A stretch of 64,000 nt of DNA, from NCBI RefSeq assembly GCF_023516455.1, contig NZ_JAMGBA010000003.1:62001-126000 (forward strand), in the 5' to 3' direction. Source of the DNA: Sphingomonas caseinilytica. GTDB taxonomy: Bacteria > Pseudomonadota > Alphaproteobacteria > Sphingomonadales > Sphingomonadaceae. A program made the translations under genes and the position numbers. Positions 56,100 through 63,262 of the stretch are shown in pieces. Numbering within the stretch: position 1 is the first letter of the stretch; each line of letters opens with the position of its first letter. Under the pieces are notes generated by a model. The model was given only the letters and a program-made list of their open reading frames with translations. It did not search any database and was not told the DNA's origin.

Positions 56100-56266
56100 G
56101 CCCCCTAACTTTCGATAACTTTTGTCACCGGTTTCCCGCCGATACTCGTTGCGCGTCCGTTACCCTTTGGGGAGGCGTCGGCTAGGGGGTCGCGCTTCCC
56201 CTCCTTTCGGGGGGAACCAAGCGGATGGAAAGCCCTCGACTGGCCCCCGACCGTCGAGGGCTTTTC
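56100..56266 (+). ncRNA. Candidate small RNA with intrinsic terminator
   Basis: The stretch ends in a perfect 11-bp stem (AAGCCCTCGAC 56230-56240 with GTCGAGGGCTT 56253-56263) and TTTTCC. Before it is a hairpin exposing CCTCCTTTC in its loop, a Shine-Dalgarno-complementary sequence seen in some alphaproteobacterial small RNAs. No open reading frame is supported on the plus strand. No promoter was identified, so this is tentative. Confidence 0.3.
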
Positions 56267-56280
56267 CTTGCCCGCGCGGA

Positions 56281-56493
56281 TCAGCCCTGTCGGCTGAGCG
56301 TCATGCACCGACCGCACAGCAAGTCGTCGGCCGGCCTTTCCTTCTGGATGATGCAATTGCTGGTCGGATAGGACTCGCACCGCTGATCCCAGTGCCAGAA
56401 TTTGTCCCAGACCTTTTCCCTGAATCCACGGCGATAACTGGTCACCGAACGCCCCCACGTTACGCAACAAACAACTGGGCCCGAAGGTGACAC
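56281..56493 (-). CDS. Small CxxC protein, paralogue 2
   Basis: This 70-residue protein contains VTWGRSVTSYRRGFREKVWD, then FWHWDQRCESYPTSNCII and the end DDLLCGRCMTLSRQG. It aligns over most of its length with the 62-residue protein at 55739-55927. Conserved Cys, Trp and Tyr residues suggest a small zinc-binding fold. The start is uncertain because the first residues (MSPSGPVVC) lack an equivalent in the paralogue. A decayed third relative is at 59922-60008. Confidence 0.58.
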   Translation of the reverse strand: MSPSGPVVCCVTWGRSVTSYRRGFREKVWDKFWHWDQRCESYPTSNCIIQKERPADDLLCGRCMTLSRQG

Positions 56494-56663
56494 GAAATTA
56501 AACCGAAATAAACGTGGATTTTCACCGGCCTCTGCCGACCGATCGCGGGAAATGATGCGTTTGGCTAATGACCGATTTCACCCATTGGGGTCATTCATTT
56601 ACCACCCGCCGACGTGCCGGAACCGTAATGGCATTTCTGCATTCATGCGCCCGGAGGGTGCCG

Positions 56664-56834
56664 ATGAAGCATTATCGTATCAACAAGCTGGCAAAGATTG
56701 CCGGCGTCGTGGTCCAGAGGAAGGACATCTTGGCCAGGTCCGACGCGGAGGCTGTGCGGCATGCGGCGGACGACGTCGATTGCCCGATTTGCGAAGTCTT
56801 GCGGGACGGCAAGAAGGTAGGAGCGATTGTTTAG
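56664..56834 (+). CDS. Small hypothetical protein (56 residues)
   Basis: It starts MKHYRINKLAKIAGVVVQRK and continues DILARSDAEAVRHAADDVDC, ending PICEVLRDGKKVGAIV. GGAGGG lies seven bases before the ATG. The layout (a short beta-alpha-beta unit with a Cys pair in DCPICE) is typical of small conserved proteins of unknown role. A longer frame upstream lacks a ribosome binding site. It converges with the SnoaL-like gene. Confidence 0.55.
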   Translation: MKHYRINKLAKIAGVVVQRKDILARSDAEAVRHAADDVDCPICEVLRDGKKVGAIV

Positions 56835-56877
56835 CGAAGGCGACCTCGTCCTGCCCATTCCCGCCATCAGGCCGCAT

Positions 56878-57306
56878 TTACTTGTCGACGGTCGATGCGT
56901 GGAAATGCGCGATGCGCCACTCTTCGCCAATCTTGCGCAGGACGATTGAGCGACGTCCAACCGCGTCACCCCAATCGAGCCCGAAGCTTACCACTGCCAC
57001 ATCCCCAATGATCTGAACCCGCTGATCCTGTGGTGCGATGTCGAGCGACGTCGTGCCTTGTTCCTTCAGCATCTTGAAGAAGTCGTGGAACGTTGAAAGC
57101 ACCGCTTCCCTACCCTCGACCCGGGTCCTCGGATTCGATCCGCCGCCGGGGAAGAACATCGTCACGTCCGGAGCAAAGAACTCGTCGAACCGTGCTTGAT
57201 CCATGGCACTGAACGCTTCGAGAAAAGCTGCCGTCGTAAGTTCCGGAGTTTTGGTTTGCGGCGGAGCGGCGGCGGCGAGCACGAAAGCGACCCAAGGAAC
57301 AAGCAT
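56878..57306 (-). CDS. Exported SnoaL/NTF2-like (DUF4440) protein
   Basis: This 142-residue protein has an N-terminal signal-like segment (MLVPWVAFVLAAAAPPQ). The NTF2-like cone fold includes TTAAFLEAFSAMDQARFDEF, FFAPDVTMFFPGG, REAVLSTFHDFFKML and GRRSIVLRKIGEEWRIAHFH. This is the pattern of SnoaL-like/SgcJ-type proteins, which bind or convert small molecules; no catalytic assignment is possible. I use the Met giving MLVPW. It stands alone on the minus strand upstream of a short repeat motif at 57351. Confidence 0.85.
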   Translation of the reverse strand: MLVPWVAFVLAAAAPPQTKTPELTTAAFLEAFSAMDQARFDEFFAPDVTMFFPGGGSNPRTRVEGREAVLSTFHDFFKMLKEQGTTSLDIAPQDQRVQIIGDVAVVSFGLDWGDAVGRRSIVLRKIGEEWRIAHFHASTVDK

Positions 57307-57440
57307 GATGACCCCCTGCAATTGGCTTGGGAGATTAGCGCTTTATCGTCCGCTTTCCACCCGTCCGACGCGAACGGGGGATAACGCAAACGCGCGCCAC
57401 CGGAAGGCAGCGCGCGTCTCCGCGAGGAGTGGTGAAACTG

Positions 57441-57824
57441 TTAACGGCGGATCGTGATGAACGCGGCGCCGGCGGGCGTAGCGTTCAGCGCAAGGCTCGA
57501 CTTCGCCATCGCCGCTGCGATTTGCGGCCGGGCGCCGCTCCAGGCGCCGGCGGAGCAGAAGCGATAGTCGGTGGTCATCGCATTGCTGTCGAAATTGCAG
57601 ACGTTACGCACGGCCCTGCCGACCCGGCCATAAAGAGTTTTGCGATCGGCACCCGCCTGAAGGTTGAGATCGCCATAGGGGACGCGTTCGGTGTGGATTC
57701 CCGCGGACTCGCCGTAGACGACGACCGGCCGGCCGTCCTGGGCGGGCGCCTGTGTCGCGACCACAAGAGTGGCGATCGCAATCGCAGGCAAGCGCATTCC
57801 GCGGCTGGTAAACCGAGCAAACAT
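57441..57824 (-). CDS. UrcA family protein
   Basis: This 127-residue exported protein has a signal peptide (RLPAIAIATLVVATQAPA-Q), then RVPYGDLNLQAGADRKTLYG and RVGRAVRNVCNF with a second Cys in YRFCSAGAW. This is the UrcA (TIGR04433) pattern, found mostly in sphingomonads and Caulobacterales, without known function. AAGGAG lies seven bases before the chosen start (MFARFTSRG). The LytTR-type regulator gene lies 72 bp upstream on the same strand and may control it. Confidence 0.85.
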   Translation of the reverse strand: MFARFTSRGMRLPAIAIATLVVATQAPAQDGRPVVVYGESAGIHTERVPYGDLNLQAGADRKTLYGRVGRAVRNVCNFDSNAMTTDYRFCSAGAWSGARPQIAAAMAKSSLALNATPAGAAFITIRR

Positions 57825-57896
57825 TTGCCTTCTCCTTATTGCCCCCTCCGTCAGGGAGGATCGAAGGCATATCCGCAATCTCGCGGCCCGATGCAC

Positions 57897-58595
57897 TTAC
57901 TGTTCCGTGAGCACCGCCGGTTTCTCGTTGAGCGGTTCCCCCGTCGCCGAAACGGCATGAGTGGACGGCCAATCGTCGCGAAGCGACTTCAGCACTTCGC
58001 CGACATGACTTTTGGCAATCCGAAGCGCTTCGCCGCTCCTGACCACAGCATACCAGGCATGCCGCTGGTGACGCAGGCGAACGATCGCGTCGCGCCGGGC
58101 AACGGTGGATCTGTGGAGGCGGATGAATTCGTGCGGGTCCAGCTGTTCTACAAGCTTGGCCAGGCTCGAATTGATTAGCCAAGATCGATTGGCGCTGTGG
58201 GCACGAACATAGTCGCCCTCCGCGCAAAAACGTTCGATTTCGTCGCAATCGATGCGCGACCGCCCTCCGTTCCCGGTGACCCATAGATAATGGATGGGAC
58301 CTTCCTGCTCCCTGACATAGCGGCGGCAAATGAAGTTGGCCTCATGAAGCTCGACCAGCGCGGCGAATGAGGCCGCGAATTCCTCGACCCAATCCTGATA
58401 GTCGGACATGTTGGGAAGGGACACTTCGGTGATGAAATCATAGGTGCCCGACACGTCGATGGAATGGAGCGCTCGATCGTCATCGATCAGGCGCCGCTTT
58501 AGCTTTGCCACCTCGTCGGCCGGGGCACGAGAATCGAACTTGATGCAGACAATGACACGAAGGCCGAGCGAAGCGGGACCGTCAGGGTTACTCAT
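57897..58595 (-). CDS. LytTR DNA-binding regulator with an AsnC/Lrp-like N-terminal domain
   Basis: This is a 232-residue regulator. The N-terminal part (LRVIVCIKFDSRAPADEVAK, SIDVSGTYDFITEVSLPNMS, FAALVELHEANFICRRYV) has the look of the RAM ligand-binding domain of Lrp/AsnC proteins, without their helix-turn-helix. The C-terminal part is LytTR: IERFCAEGDYVRAHSANRSW, FIRLHRSTVARRDAIVRLR and GEALRIAKSHVGEVLKSL. A ligand-sensing domain attached to LytTR without receiver or membrane part is uncommon. It precedes the UrcA gene on the same strand. Confidence 0.82.
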   Translation of the reverse strand: MSNPDGPASLGLRVIVCIKFDSRAPADEVAKLKRRLIDDDRALHSIDVSGTYDFITEVSLPNMSDYQDWVEEFAASFAALVELHEANFICRRYVREQEGPIHYLWVTGNGGRSRIDCDEIERFCAEGDYVRAHSANRSWLINSSLAKLVEQLDPHEFIRLHRSTVARRDAIVRLRHQRHAWYAVVRSGEALRIAKSHVGEVLKSLRDDWPSTHAVSATGEPLNEKPAVLTEQ

Positions 58596-58723
58596 GGCCC
58601 GCCCCTTGGAATCAACCGCACGCAATTAACACAAAGATAACGCCGAGTCAGCAAATCGACCCGCATTTCTCCGGCTTCACCCCGGCCATTGCGAACATGG
58701 GCAGAGCGCAATTACAAGGCGCT

Positions 58724-59056
58724 ATGGGCGTTCAGGGAAGCTGTCATTGCGGCAAGGTACGGATCGAAGTGCCGGAGAGGCCCGAATGGGTTGCGGACTG
58801 TAACTGCTCCCTCTGCCGCCTGCTCGCATGGCGGGTCGCCTATTATCCTCCCGACGAGGTGCGCATTTCCGGCGAGACGACAGCCTATGTCTGGGGCGAC
58901 CGGATGATTGGCATCCACCACTGCCCGACTTGCGGCTGCGGCACCCATTGGCAGACCCTCGGACAAGACTTCGGCAAGATGGGCATCAACGCCCGCTTGC
59001 TCGACGATTTCGACGAAAGCGCCATCGAAGTCAGAAAATTCGACAACGCGGACTAG
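58724..59056 (+). CDS. GFA-family (glutathione-dependent formaldehyde-activating-like) protein
   Basis: This zinc-binding protein of about 110 residues has the GFA Cys pattern: GSCHCGKVRIEV, DCNCSLCRLLAW and HHCPTCGCGTHW. The core YYPPDEVRISGETTAYVWGD matches too. The family is named after a formaldehyde-glutathione enzyme, but most members have unknown activity. Two starts are possible: ATG 58697, adding nine residues, or ATG 58724, which has AAGG a few bases upstream and gives the usual short N-terminus. It is divergent from the LytTR regulator and stops 3 bp before the convergent SUKH gene. Confidence 0.88.
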   Translation: MGVQGSCHCGKVRIEVPERPEWVADCNCSLCRLLAWRVAYYPPDEVRISGETTAYVWGDRMIGIHHCPTCGCGTHWQTLGQDFGKMGINARLLDDFDESAIEVRKFDNAD

Positions 59057-59059
59057 GGG

Positions 59060-59863
59060 TCAGAGGAAAGGCCCCGGAGCTCCCAGAAGCTTTCGAGCGC
59101 CATCGTGGAAATGGTCGGACGGCGGATTCTTCAATCGGAACTCGCGCAGCACCTGCTCTCCGGGCTCCGCCTCCAGCCTGAAATTGCCGCTCTCCAGCAG
59201 GCTGGCGATCCATTCCAGGAACTTGCCAAGCGACTCCGCAAGGACAAGCTTCATATCCTCGTCGCGCCCGTACAGGATCACCTGGCCGACGCGGCCTTGC
59301 GGCCATGGGTCGAAATCGATGCCGATATGATTTCCCGACCCGTCATGCGTCAGCGGAATCCAGCGCGGATTGATGTAGGCCGGGTCGACCGCGCCTGATG
59401 GCCATCCCCCACCCCCGATCGCGTAGCGATCGCCGCCGAAGTCCGCGAGCACGCGCTCCCAGGCCTTCCATTGGTACTCAGCATATTTCAGGGGTAGCAG
59501 CGGAAGTCCGTAGAAATGACCCCAGCGGTCGTCGTTCTCGCCGTCATGCCATCGGTATAGCTGGCGATACGACCGCGGAAGCTTGATCCCCACCGTCTGT
59601 TCGAACGCGTCCAGCTGCTCGTCGCTGGCCGGTGGATTCCACACATATTCGTCCGGCGAGAGGTGCGCCGCATACCAGGCGTCGAGGCGCGCAAGCACCG
59701 GCGTGATATCTTCTTCCAGCAACGGTTTCGGCTGGCCCGGCGGCCGCTTCATGGAGCCCCCATTGCCCTTACGGCGGGAACATGCGGCAGGAACCATCCC
59801 CGCCAGCACCATCGCTCCGGCAATACTCCCGCCGATCAACAGATTACGCCTGCTACGATCCAT
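59060..59863 (-). CDS. SMI1/KNR4 (SUKH) family protein with export signal
   Basis: This 267-residue protein has an N-terminal MDRSRRNLLIGGSIAGAMVL and a Cys at AACSRRKG, resembling a twin-arginine and/or lipoprotein signal. The body is a SUKH domain: PASDEQLDAFEQTVGIKLPR, SYRQLYRWHDGEN, PLKYAEYQWKAWERV and GSGNHIGIDFDPWPQGRVGQ. SUKH proteins are usually cytoplasmic immunity or binding proteins, so an exported one is unusual. No toxin gene is adjacent. It converges with the GFA gene. Confidence 0.85.
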   Translation of the reverse strand: MDRSRRNLLIGGSIAGAMVLAGMVPAACSRRKGNGGSMKRPPGQPKPLLEEDITPVLARLDAWYAAHLSPDEYVWNPPASDEQLDAFEQTVGIKLPRSYRQLYRWHDGENDDRWGHFYGLPLLPLKYAEYQWKAWERVLADFGGDRYAIGGGGWPSGAVDPAYINPRWIPLTHDGSGNHIGIDFDPWPQGRVGQVILYGRDEDMKLVLAESLGKFLEWIASLLESGNFRLEAEPGEQVLREFRLKNPPSDHFHDGARKLLGAPGPFL

Positions 59864-59897
59864 GGCGGAGGTTCATTGCACAAAGTTACTAACGGCA

Positions 59898-59917
59898 GCT
59901 TTCGACCCATTGCGGTC
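59898..59917. repeat. Short dispersed repeat GCTTTCGACCCATTGCGGTC
   Basis: This is one of at least four related motifs in the last 7 kb, all in intergenic DNA. The others are at 57351 (GCTTTCCACCC, shorter), 60018-60034 and 62940-62960. The common core is TTC-x-ACCCATTGC. Confidence 0.6.
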
Positions 59918-59921
59918 AGAA

Positions 59922-60008
59922 CTAGGCTGAGGGCACTGCCTTGCACTGCGAACAAATTTCGTCGTCGAACGGCTTTTCGTCACGGATGACGACACAGGAT
60001 TATTCGCA
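59922..60008 (-). pseudogene. Decayed relative of the small CxxC proteins
   Basis: Read on the minus strand: Cys-Glu, a stop codon, then SCVVIRDEKPFDDEICSQCK and a stop after about seven more residues. This lines up with the ends CESYPT...DDLLCGRC and CEDYPT...DELCARC of the paralogues at 56281-56493 and 55739-55927. The upstream half is missing and replaced by a dispersed repeat motif. Confidence 0.5.
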
Positions 60009-60017
60009 GCCAATGTC

Positions 60018-60034
60018 CGCTTTCCACCCATTGC
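60018..60034. repeat. Short dispersed repeat, CGCTTTCCACCCATTGC
   Basis: This is a second clear copy of the ACCCATTGC motif, located directly beside the decayed CxxC gene. Confidence 0.6.
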
Positions 60035-60107
60035 AGCAATAACCGACCCACGGCCCGCTCGGAGACCAGCCGCGCCGATTTCCCCGGCCCGGCCTTCTTT
60101 TGCGCGG

Positions 60108-60566
60108 TCATCGCGTCCGCGAAGCCTGGGACGGCGACTGGTAAGTCGACGGCCGCTTCTGCGCCACCATCGGGAAGGTTTCACCTCCGTGGTAGGTGAC
60201 GGTTCCGCACATGAAGTCGCCCTTGGCCGAAAGCTTGCCGTCGAACAGGACATCGCCCTCGCGGGAGGCGACGACTATGCGGACGTCGTTGCCGGTCAAG
60301 CTGATCTTGCGCAGGACAACGGGTGCGGTCCTCACCGGCGCCAGCGATCCGCCATATTCGGCGCCGACGAAGCCGATCGACATCAGCCCGAAACTGGGCG
60401 TGCCCCGCGGGATCATCAGGAAATCCCAATGGCCGTGAAGGTTCGGGGCCTCGCCGCCCGCCTGAGCGGTTCCCGCGTCGCATTCGAGACCCACGGTCGC
60501 AGCCTCGCTGGGAGCCGGCTGAACGGCTGCGAATGCCAAGGCCACGATAACGATAATCCGATTCAT
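60108..60566 (-). CDS. Hypothetical exported protein
   Basis: This 152-residue protein has a signal peptide (NRIIVIVALAFAAVQPAPSEA-A). A beta-rich domain contains LHGHWDFLMIPRGTPSFGLM, APVVLRKISLTGNDVRIVVA and GDVLFDGKLSAKGDFMCGTV, with two Cys residues (LECDAG and FMCGTV). The GDFMCGTVTYHGG part resembles the closing strands of small lipocalin-like or DUF-type periplasmic domains, but no family is assigned. It is divergent from the LytTR membrane regulator that follows. Confidence 0.6.
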   Translation of the reverse strand: MNRIIVIVALAFAAVQPAPSEAATVGLECDAGTAQAGGEAPNLHGHWDFLMIPRGTPSFGLMSIGFVGAEYGGSLAPVRTAPVVLRKISLTGNDVRIVVASREGDVLFDGKLSAKGDFMCGTVTYHGGETFPMVAQKRPSTYQSPSQASRTR

Positions 60567-60681
60567 TGATTTCTCCATTTCAACACTTTGACGTTGGTGC
60601 CGGGCGGTTGCCGGGCACAGATGTCGGTCGACAATGGGGAATGTCGTGAATAGCCTCGGATAATTCGTGACCGGGGGGCCG

Positions 60682-61443
60682 ATGCAATTGGCGATGCGTG
60701 AATGGCGGCAAATGGGGAAGTGGCGCGGCCTGATCAGTGCCTTCGCCATCGGCCTGCTGCTCGGCGTGACCGGTCCGTTCGGATCGCAAACCTCCTTGAC
60801 CCCGATCGTGCGCTATTCCTTCTGGATGGTCATGGCGCTCGCCGGCTTTGGCGCCGTCGTTGCCGTCGAGCGAGTACTTCCAACAATCGCGCCCGGCAGG
60901 AAAACGGCAATGCGGTTCGTCGCGATCGCGGCGGCCTCCGCGGTGCCAATGACCTTCTTTGGGGCCTGGGCGATCGGACTGGTCCGGCCGGGCAGGACGT
61001 TCAGCCCCCTGCAACTGCTCGCGCTCTACCCATATGTCGCGCTGATCCAGCTGATCATTGCCCGCGCCATTTCGCACGACGACCAACTGCCTCAGGCTTT
61101 AACCGCGGAACAGCCACCCGCCTCTCCCGAATATCCGCGCGAGTTCGTTGCGAAGCTCCCGGTCGACCTGCGCCGCGACATCCTCGCACTCGAGGCCGAG
61201 GATCATTATCTGCGCGTCCACACGCTCCACGGATCGGCGCTGGTCCTGATGCGGCTCGCGGACGCGGCGGCGGCCATCGATCCCCGGCTGGGCCTTCGCG
61301 TGCACCGCAGCTGGTGGGTGGCCAAGGACGGCGTTCGCTCGCTGGAGAGCTCAGCCGGACGAGCGATTGCCCGGCTGGTCGACGACACGGAAGTTCCGAT
61401 CAGCAGATCAAACTTGGCGGCGGCCCGGACATTATTCGGCTGA
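60682..61443 (+). CDS. Membrane-bound LytTR-family regulator
   Basis: This 253-residue protein has four hydrophobic segments (GLISAFAIGLLLGVTGPFGS, YSFWMVMALAGFGAVVAVE, FVAIAAASAVPMTFFGAWAI, LLALYPYVALIQLIIARAI). A C-terminal LytTR DNA-binding domain follows: RRDILALEAEDHYLRVHTLH, RLGLRVHRSWWVAKDGVRSL and DDTEVPISRSNLAAARTLF. Such proteins bind DNA while anchored in the inner membrane. The signal is unknown. I use ATG 60682, preceded by GGGGGG; GTG 60667 is an alternative. It is the second LytTR regulator in 4 kb. Confidence 0.88.
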   Translation: MQLAMREWRQMGKWRGLISAFAIGLLLGVTGPFGSQTSLTPIVRYSFWMVMALAGFGAVVAVERVLPTIAPGRKTAMRFVAIAAASAVPMTFFGAWAIGLVRPGRTFSPLQLLALYPYVALIQLIIARAISHDDQLPQALTAEQPPASPEYPREFVAKLPVDLRRDILALEAEDHYLRVHTLHGSALVLMRLADAAAAIDPRLGLRVHRSWWVAKDGVRSLESSAGRAIARLVDDTEVPISRSNLAAARTLFG

Positions 61444-61460
61444 CCGTTGTAACTGCCGCA

Positions 61461-62861
61461 TCAGTCTCCGCCCAATGCCACCGCCAGGTCATGGATATGG
61501 TCAAGCCCGTCGTAGAAGCTCTTCACCGGAACCCGCTCGTCGAGGCCGTGCGCGAACATCTCCTCGGGTTTGATGAAGATGCCTGACGTGGCCCAGGTCG
61601 GAATGCCGGCCGTGCGATAGACCATTCCATCGGTACCGCCCGATTCAAGATAGGGCGTGACGGCGACCCCAGGGTAGCGCTTGTGAATGGACTGGGTAAT
61701 GGCCCGCTCGATATCCGGGCGCAGTTCCGATACCGGGCTGGCGAAGGGGGCCCCGAGAACCTTCACGCTGATCTTCGGGTCCGCGACCTGCGTGGTAAGC
61801 TTCTTCTGCACGTCGTCGATCGAAACGCCGGGGAAGATGCGGCAATTGACCGTGGCCGTTGCCTTCTGCGGCAAGGCGTTTTCCGCATGGCCGCCGCTCA
61901 GCATGGTCGCGACGCAAGTTGTGCGTGTCGTGCCGACGAATTCGGGAATGCCCGCGATCGCGTCGGCCGCCGCGCTGTCCTCAGGATTGGCGGCGAAGCG
62001 TTTCAGCATCTCGCCCGCCGGACCCGGCGTGACCTTGCCGACCGCGCCCAGATAAGAGCGCGTCAGGTCGTTCGACATGGCCGGGAAGCGATATTCGTCG
62101 ATCCGCGTCACCGCCCTGGCAATCTCGTAGATTGCATTGTCGGTGCGCGGCCGAGAGCTATGTCCGCCCTTGTTGGTCGCCGTCAGTTCGAACGTCGCGT
62201 AGGTCTTCTCGGCTCCCTGGACGAGGTAGATCATCGGCTTGCCGTCGGGCGCCAGCAGGCCGCCGCCGGCATCGGTGTTGATTGCAAATTCGGCGCCCTT
62301 CACCCACGGATGAGCCGCGACCTGGCGGGTCGTCCCGTCCGTCTCGTCCAGCCCCGTCTCCTCGTCCCCGATGAAGGCGAAGACCAGTGTCCGCTTCGGC
62401 TTCACGCCCGCCTTTTGCATGCGAAGGATGGTGGACATCAGGGCCACGACGCCGCCCTTGTTGTCGATCGTTCCGCGGCCGTAGAAATAGCCATTCTCTT
62501 CGATCAACTTATAGGGATCGCGCTTCCAGTCCTCGGGCCGCGCGTCGACCACGTCCATGTGCGCCGAAAAGAGGATTGGCTTGGCATTGCGGTAGCTGCC
62601 GGGCACGCGCACCAGCATGCCGACGGTCTCCGCCTTCGGCAGCTTGACGATGTTGTCGGCCGATATGCCGGCGTCGCGCAGCACGCCTTCGAGATAGGCG
62701 ACCATCGGCGGCACTTGCCCCTGCCCCTGAGACGTCCGGAACGTGATGACCTTTTCATAGATCTGCCGCGCCTGGACCTGGTCCGGCCGCTGCTGCGCCA
62801 GCACTGGAATGCTGGTCGTGGCGAGTGCAAGTCCGATCGCGACGCGAATGGAACGTGTCAT
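61461..62861 (-). CDS. Exported M20-family metallopeptidase
   Basis: This 466-residue di-zinc hydrolase has a signal peptide (RSIRVAIGLALATTSIPVLA-Q). The zinc ligands and catalytic residues are in LFSAHMDVVDARPEDW, GRGTIDNKGGVVALM, FIGDEETGLDETDG and AINTDAGGGLL, with the last His in FAHGLDERV. The dimerisation/lid domain includes TNKGGHSSRPRTDNAIYEIA. It is likely an exopeptidase or dipeptidase acting in the periplasm. It converges on the LytTR gene with a 17-bp gap. It belongs to the same theme as the S9, M28 and M13 enzymes. Confidence 0.93.
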   Translation of the reverse strand: MTRSIRVAIGLALATTSIPVLAQQRPDQVQARQIYEKVITFRTSQGQGQVPPMVAYLEGVLRDAGISADNIVKLPKAETVGMLVRVPGSYRNAKPILFSAHMDVVDARPEDWKRDPYKLIEENGYFYGRGTIDNKGGVVALMSTILRMQKAGVKPKRTLVFAFIGDEETGLDETDGTTRQVAAHPWVKGAEFAINTDAGGGLLAPDGKPMIYLVQGAEKTYATFELTATNKGGHSSRPRTDNAIYEIARAVTRIDEYRFPAMSNDLTRSYLGAVGKVTPGPAGEMLKRFAANPEDSAAADAIAGIPEFVGTTRTTCVATMLSGGHAENALPQKATATVNCRIFPGVSIDDVQKKLTTQVADPKISVKVLGAPFASPVSELRPDIERAITQSIHKRYPGVAVTPYLESGGTDGMVYRTAGIPTWATSGIFIKPEEMFAHGLDERVPVKSFYDGLDHIHDLAVALGGD

Positions 62862-62897
62862 GCTTTCCCCCCTGTTATCAGGCGGACGGCTTAGCAC

Positions 62898-63262
62898 AGC
62901 GCATCGCGATGTCGATTCTCGGCGGCTGTTGCTTATGCCCGCGTTCCACCCATTGCGGTCATGTGCCCCATGCCCGTCGGCACGGCAGCTTCAGCAAGGT
63001 TAAGACCAATACCCCGATTGGACTCACTAAATCCTGCCTTGGCCATCATTTGGCGTTTCCGAGAAGCCCGGAAGACGAGGCGCCCGGTATTATCGTTAGG
63101 TAACTATGCCCGGTGCTTCTCCCCATGTTAAACTGGGGGGTTCACATCAGTTCAAGTAGGGCATTCGCCAACTACAAGACATGGGGGCAACTTGGGGGAG
63201 GCGCAACAAGCCAAAACCAGCACCGTCCCGTTACCTTGGCGAAATATCGAGGAGGACGTCTG
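62898..63262. other. Non-coding region upstream of the haloperoxidase-like gene
   Basis: No gene is supported in this stretch. It holds a copy of the dispersed motif (CGTTCCACCCATTGCGGTCA, 62942-62961) and a small hairpin (CCCCATGTTAAACTGGGG near 63122-63139). A G-rich stretch lies around 63183-63202. The ribosome binding site GGAGGAC for the next gene is at 63251-63257. Confidence 0.45.

Larger units (their letters stand above)
55928..56280. other. Non-coding stretch with hairpins between two CxxC paralogues
   Basis: No gene is supported here. It contains two terminator-like hairpins and short sequences resembling parts of the flanking paralogues (for example CACCGGTTTCCC near 55905 and at 56130). 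This suggests duplication debris. The segment between the hairpins may encode a small RNA. Confidence 0.45.
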
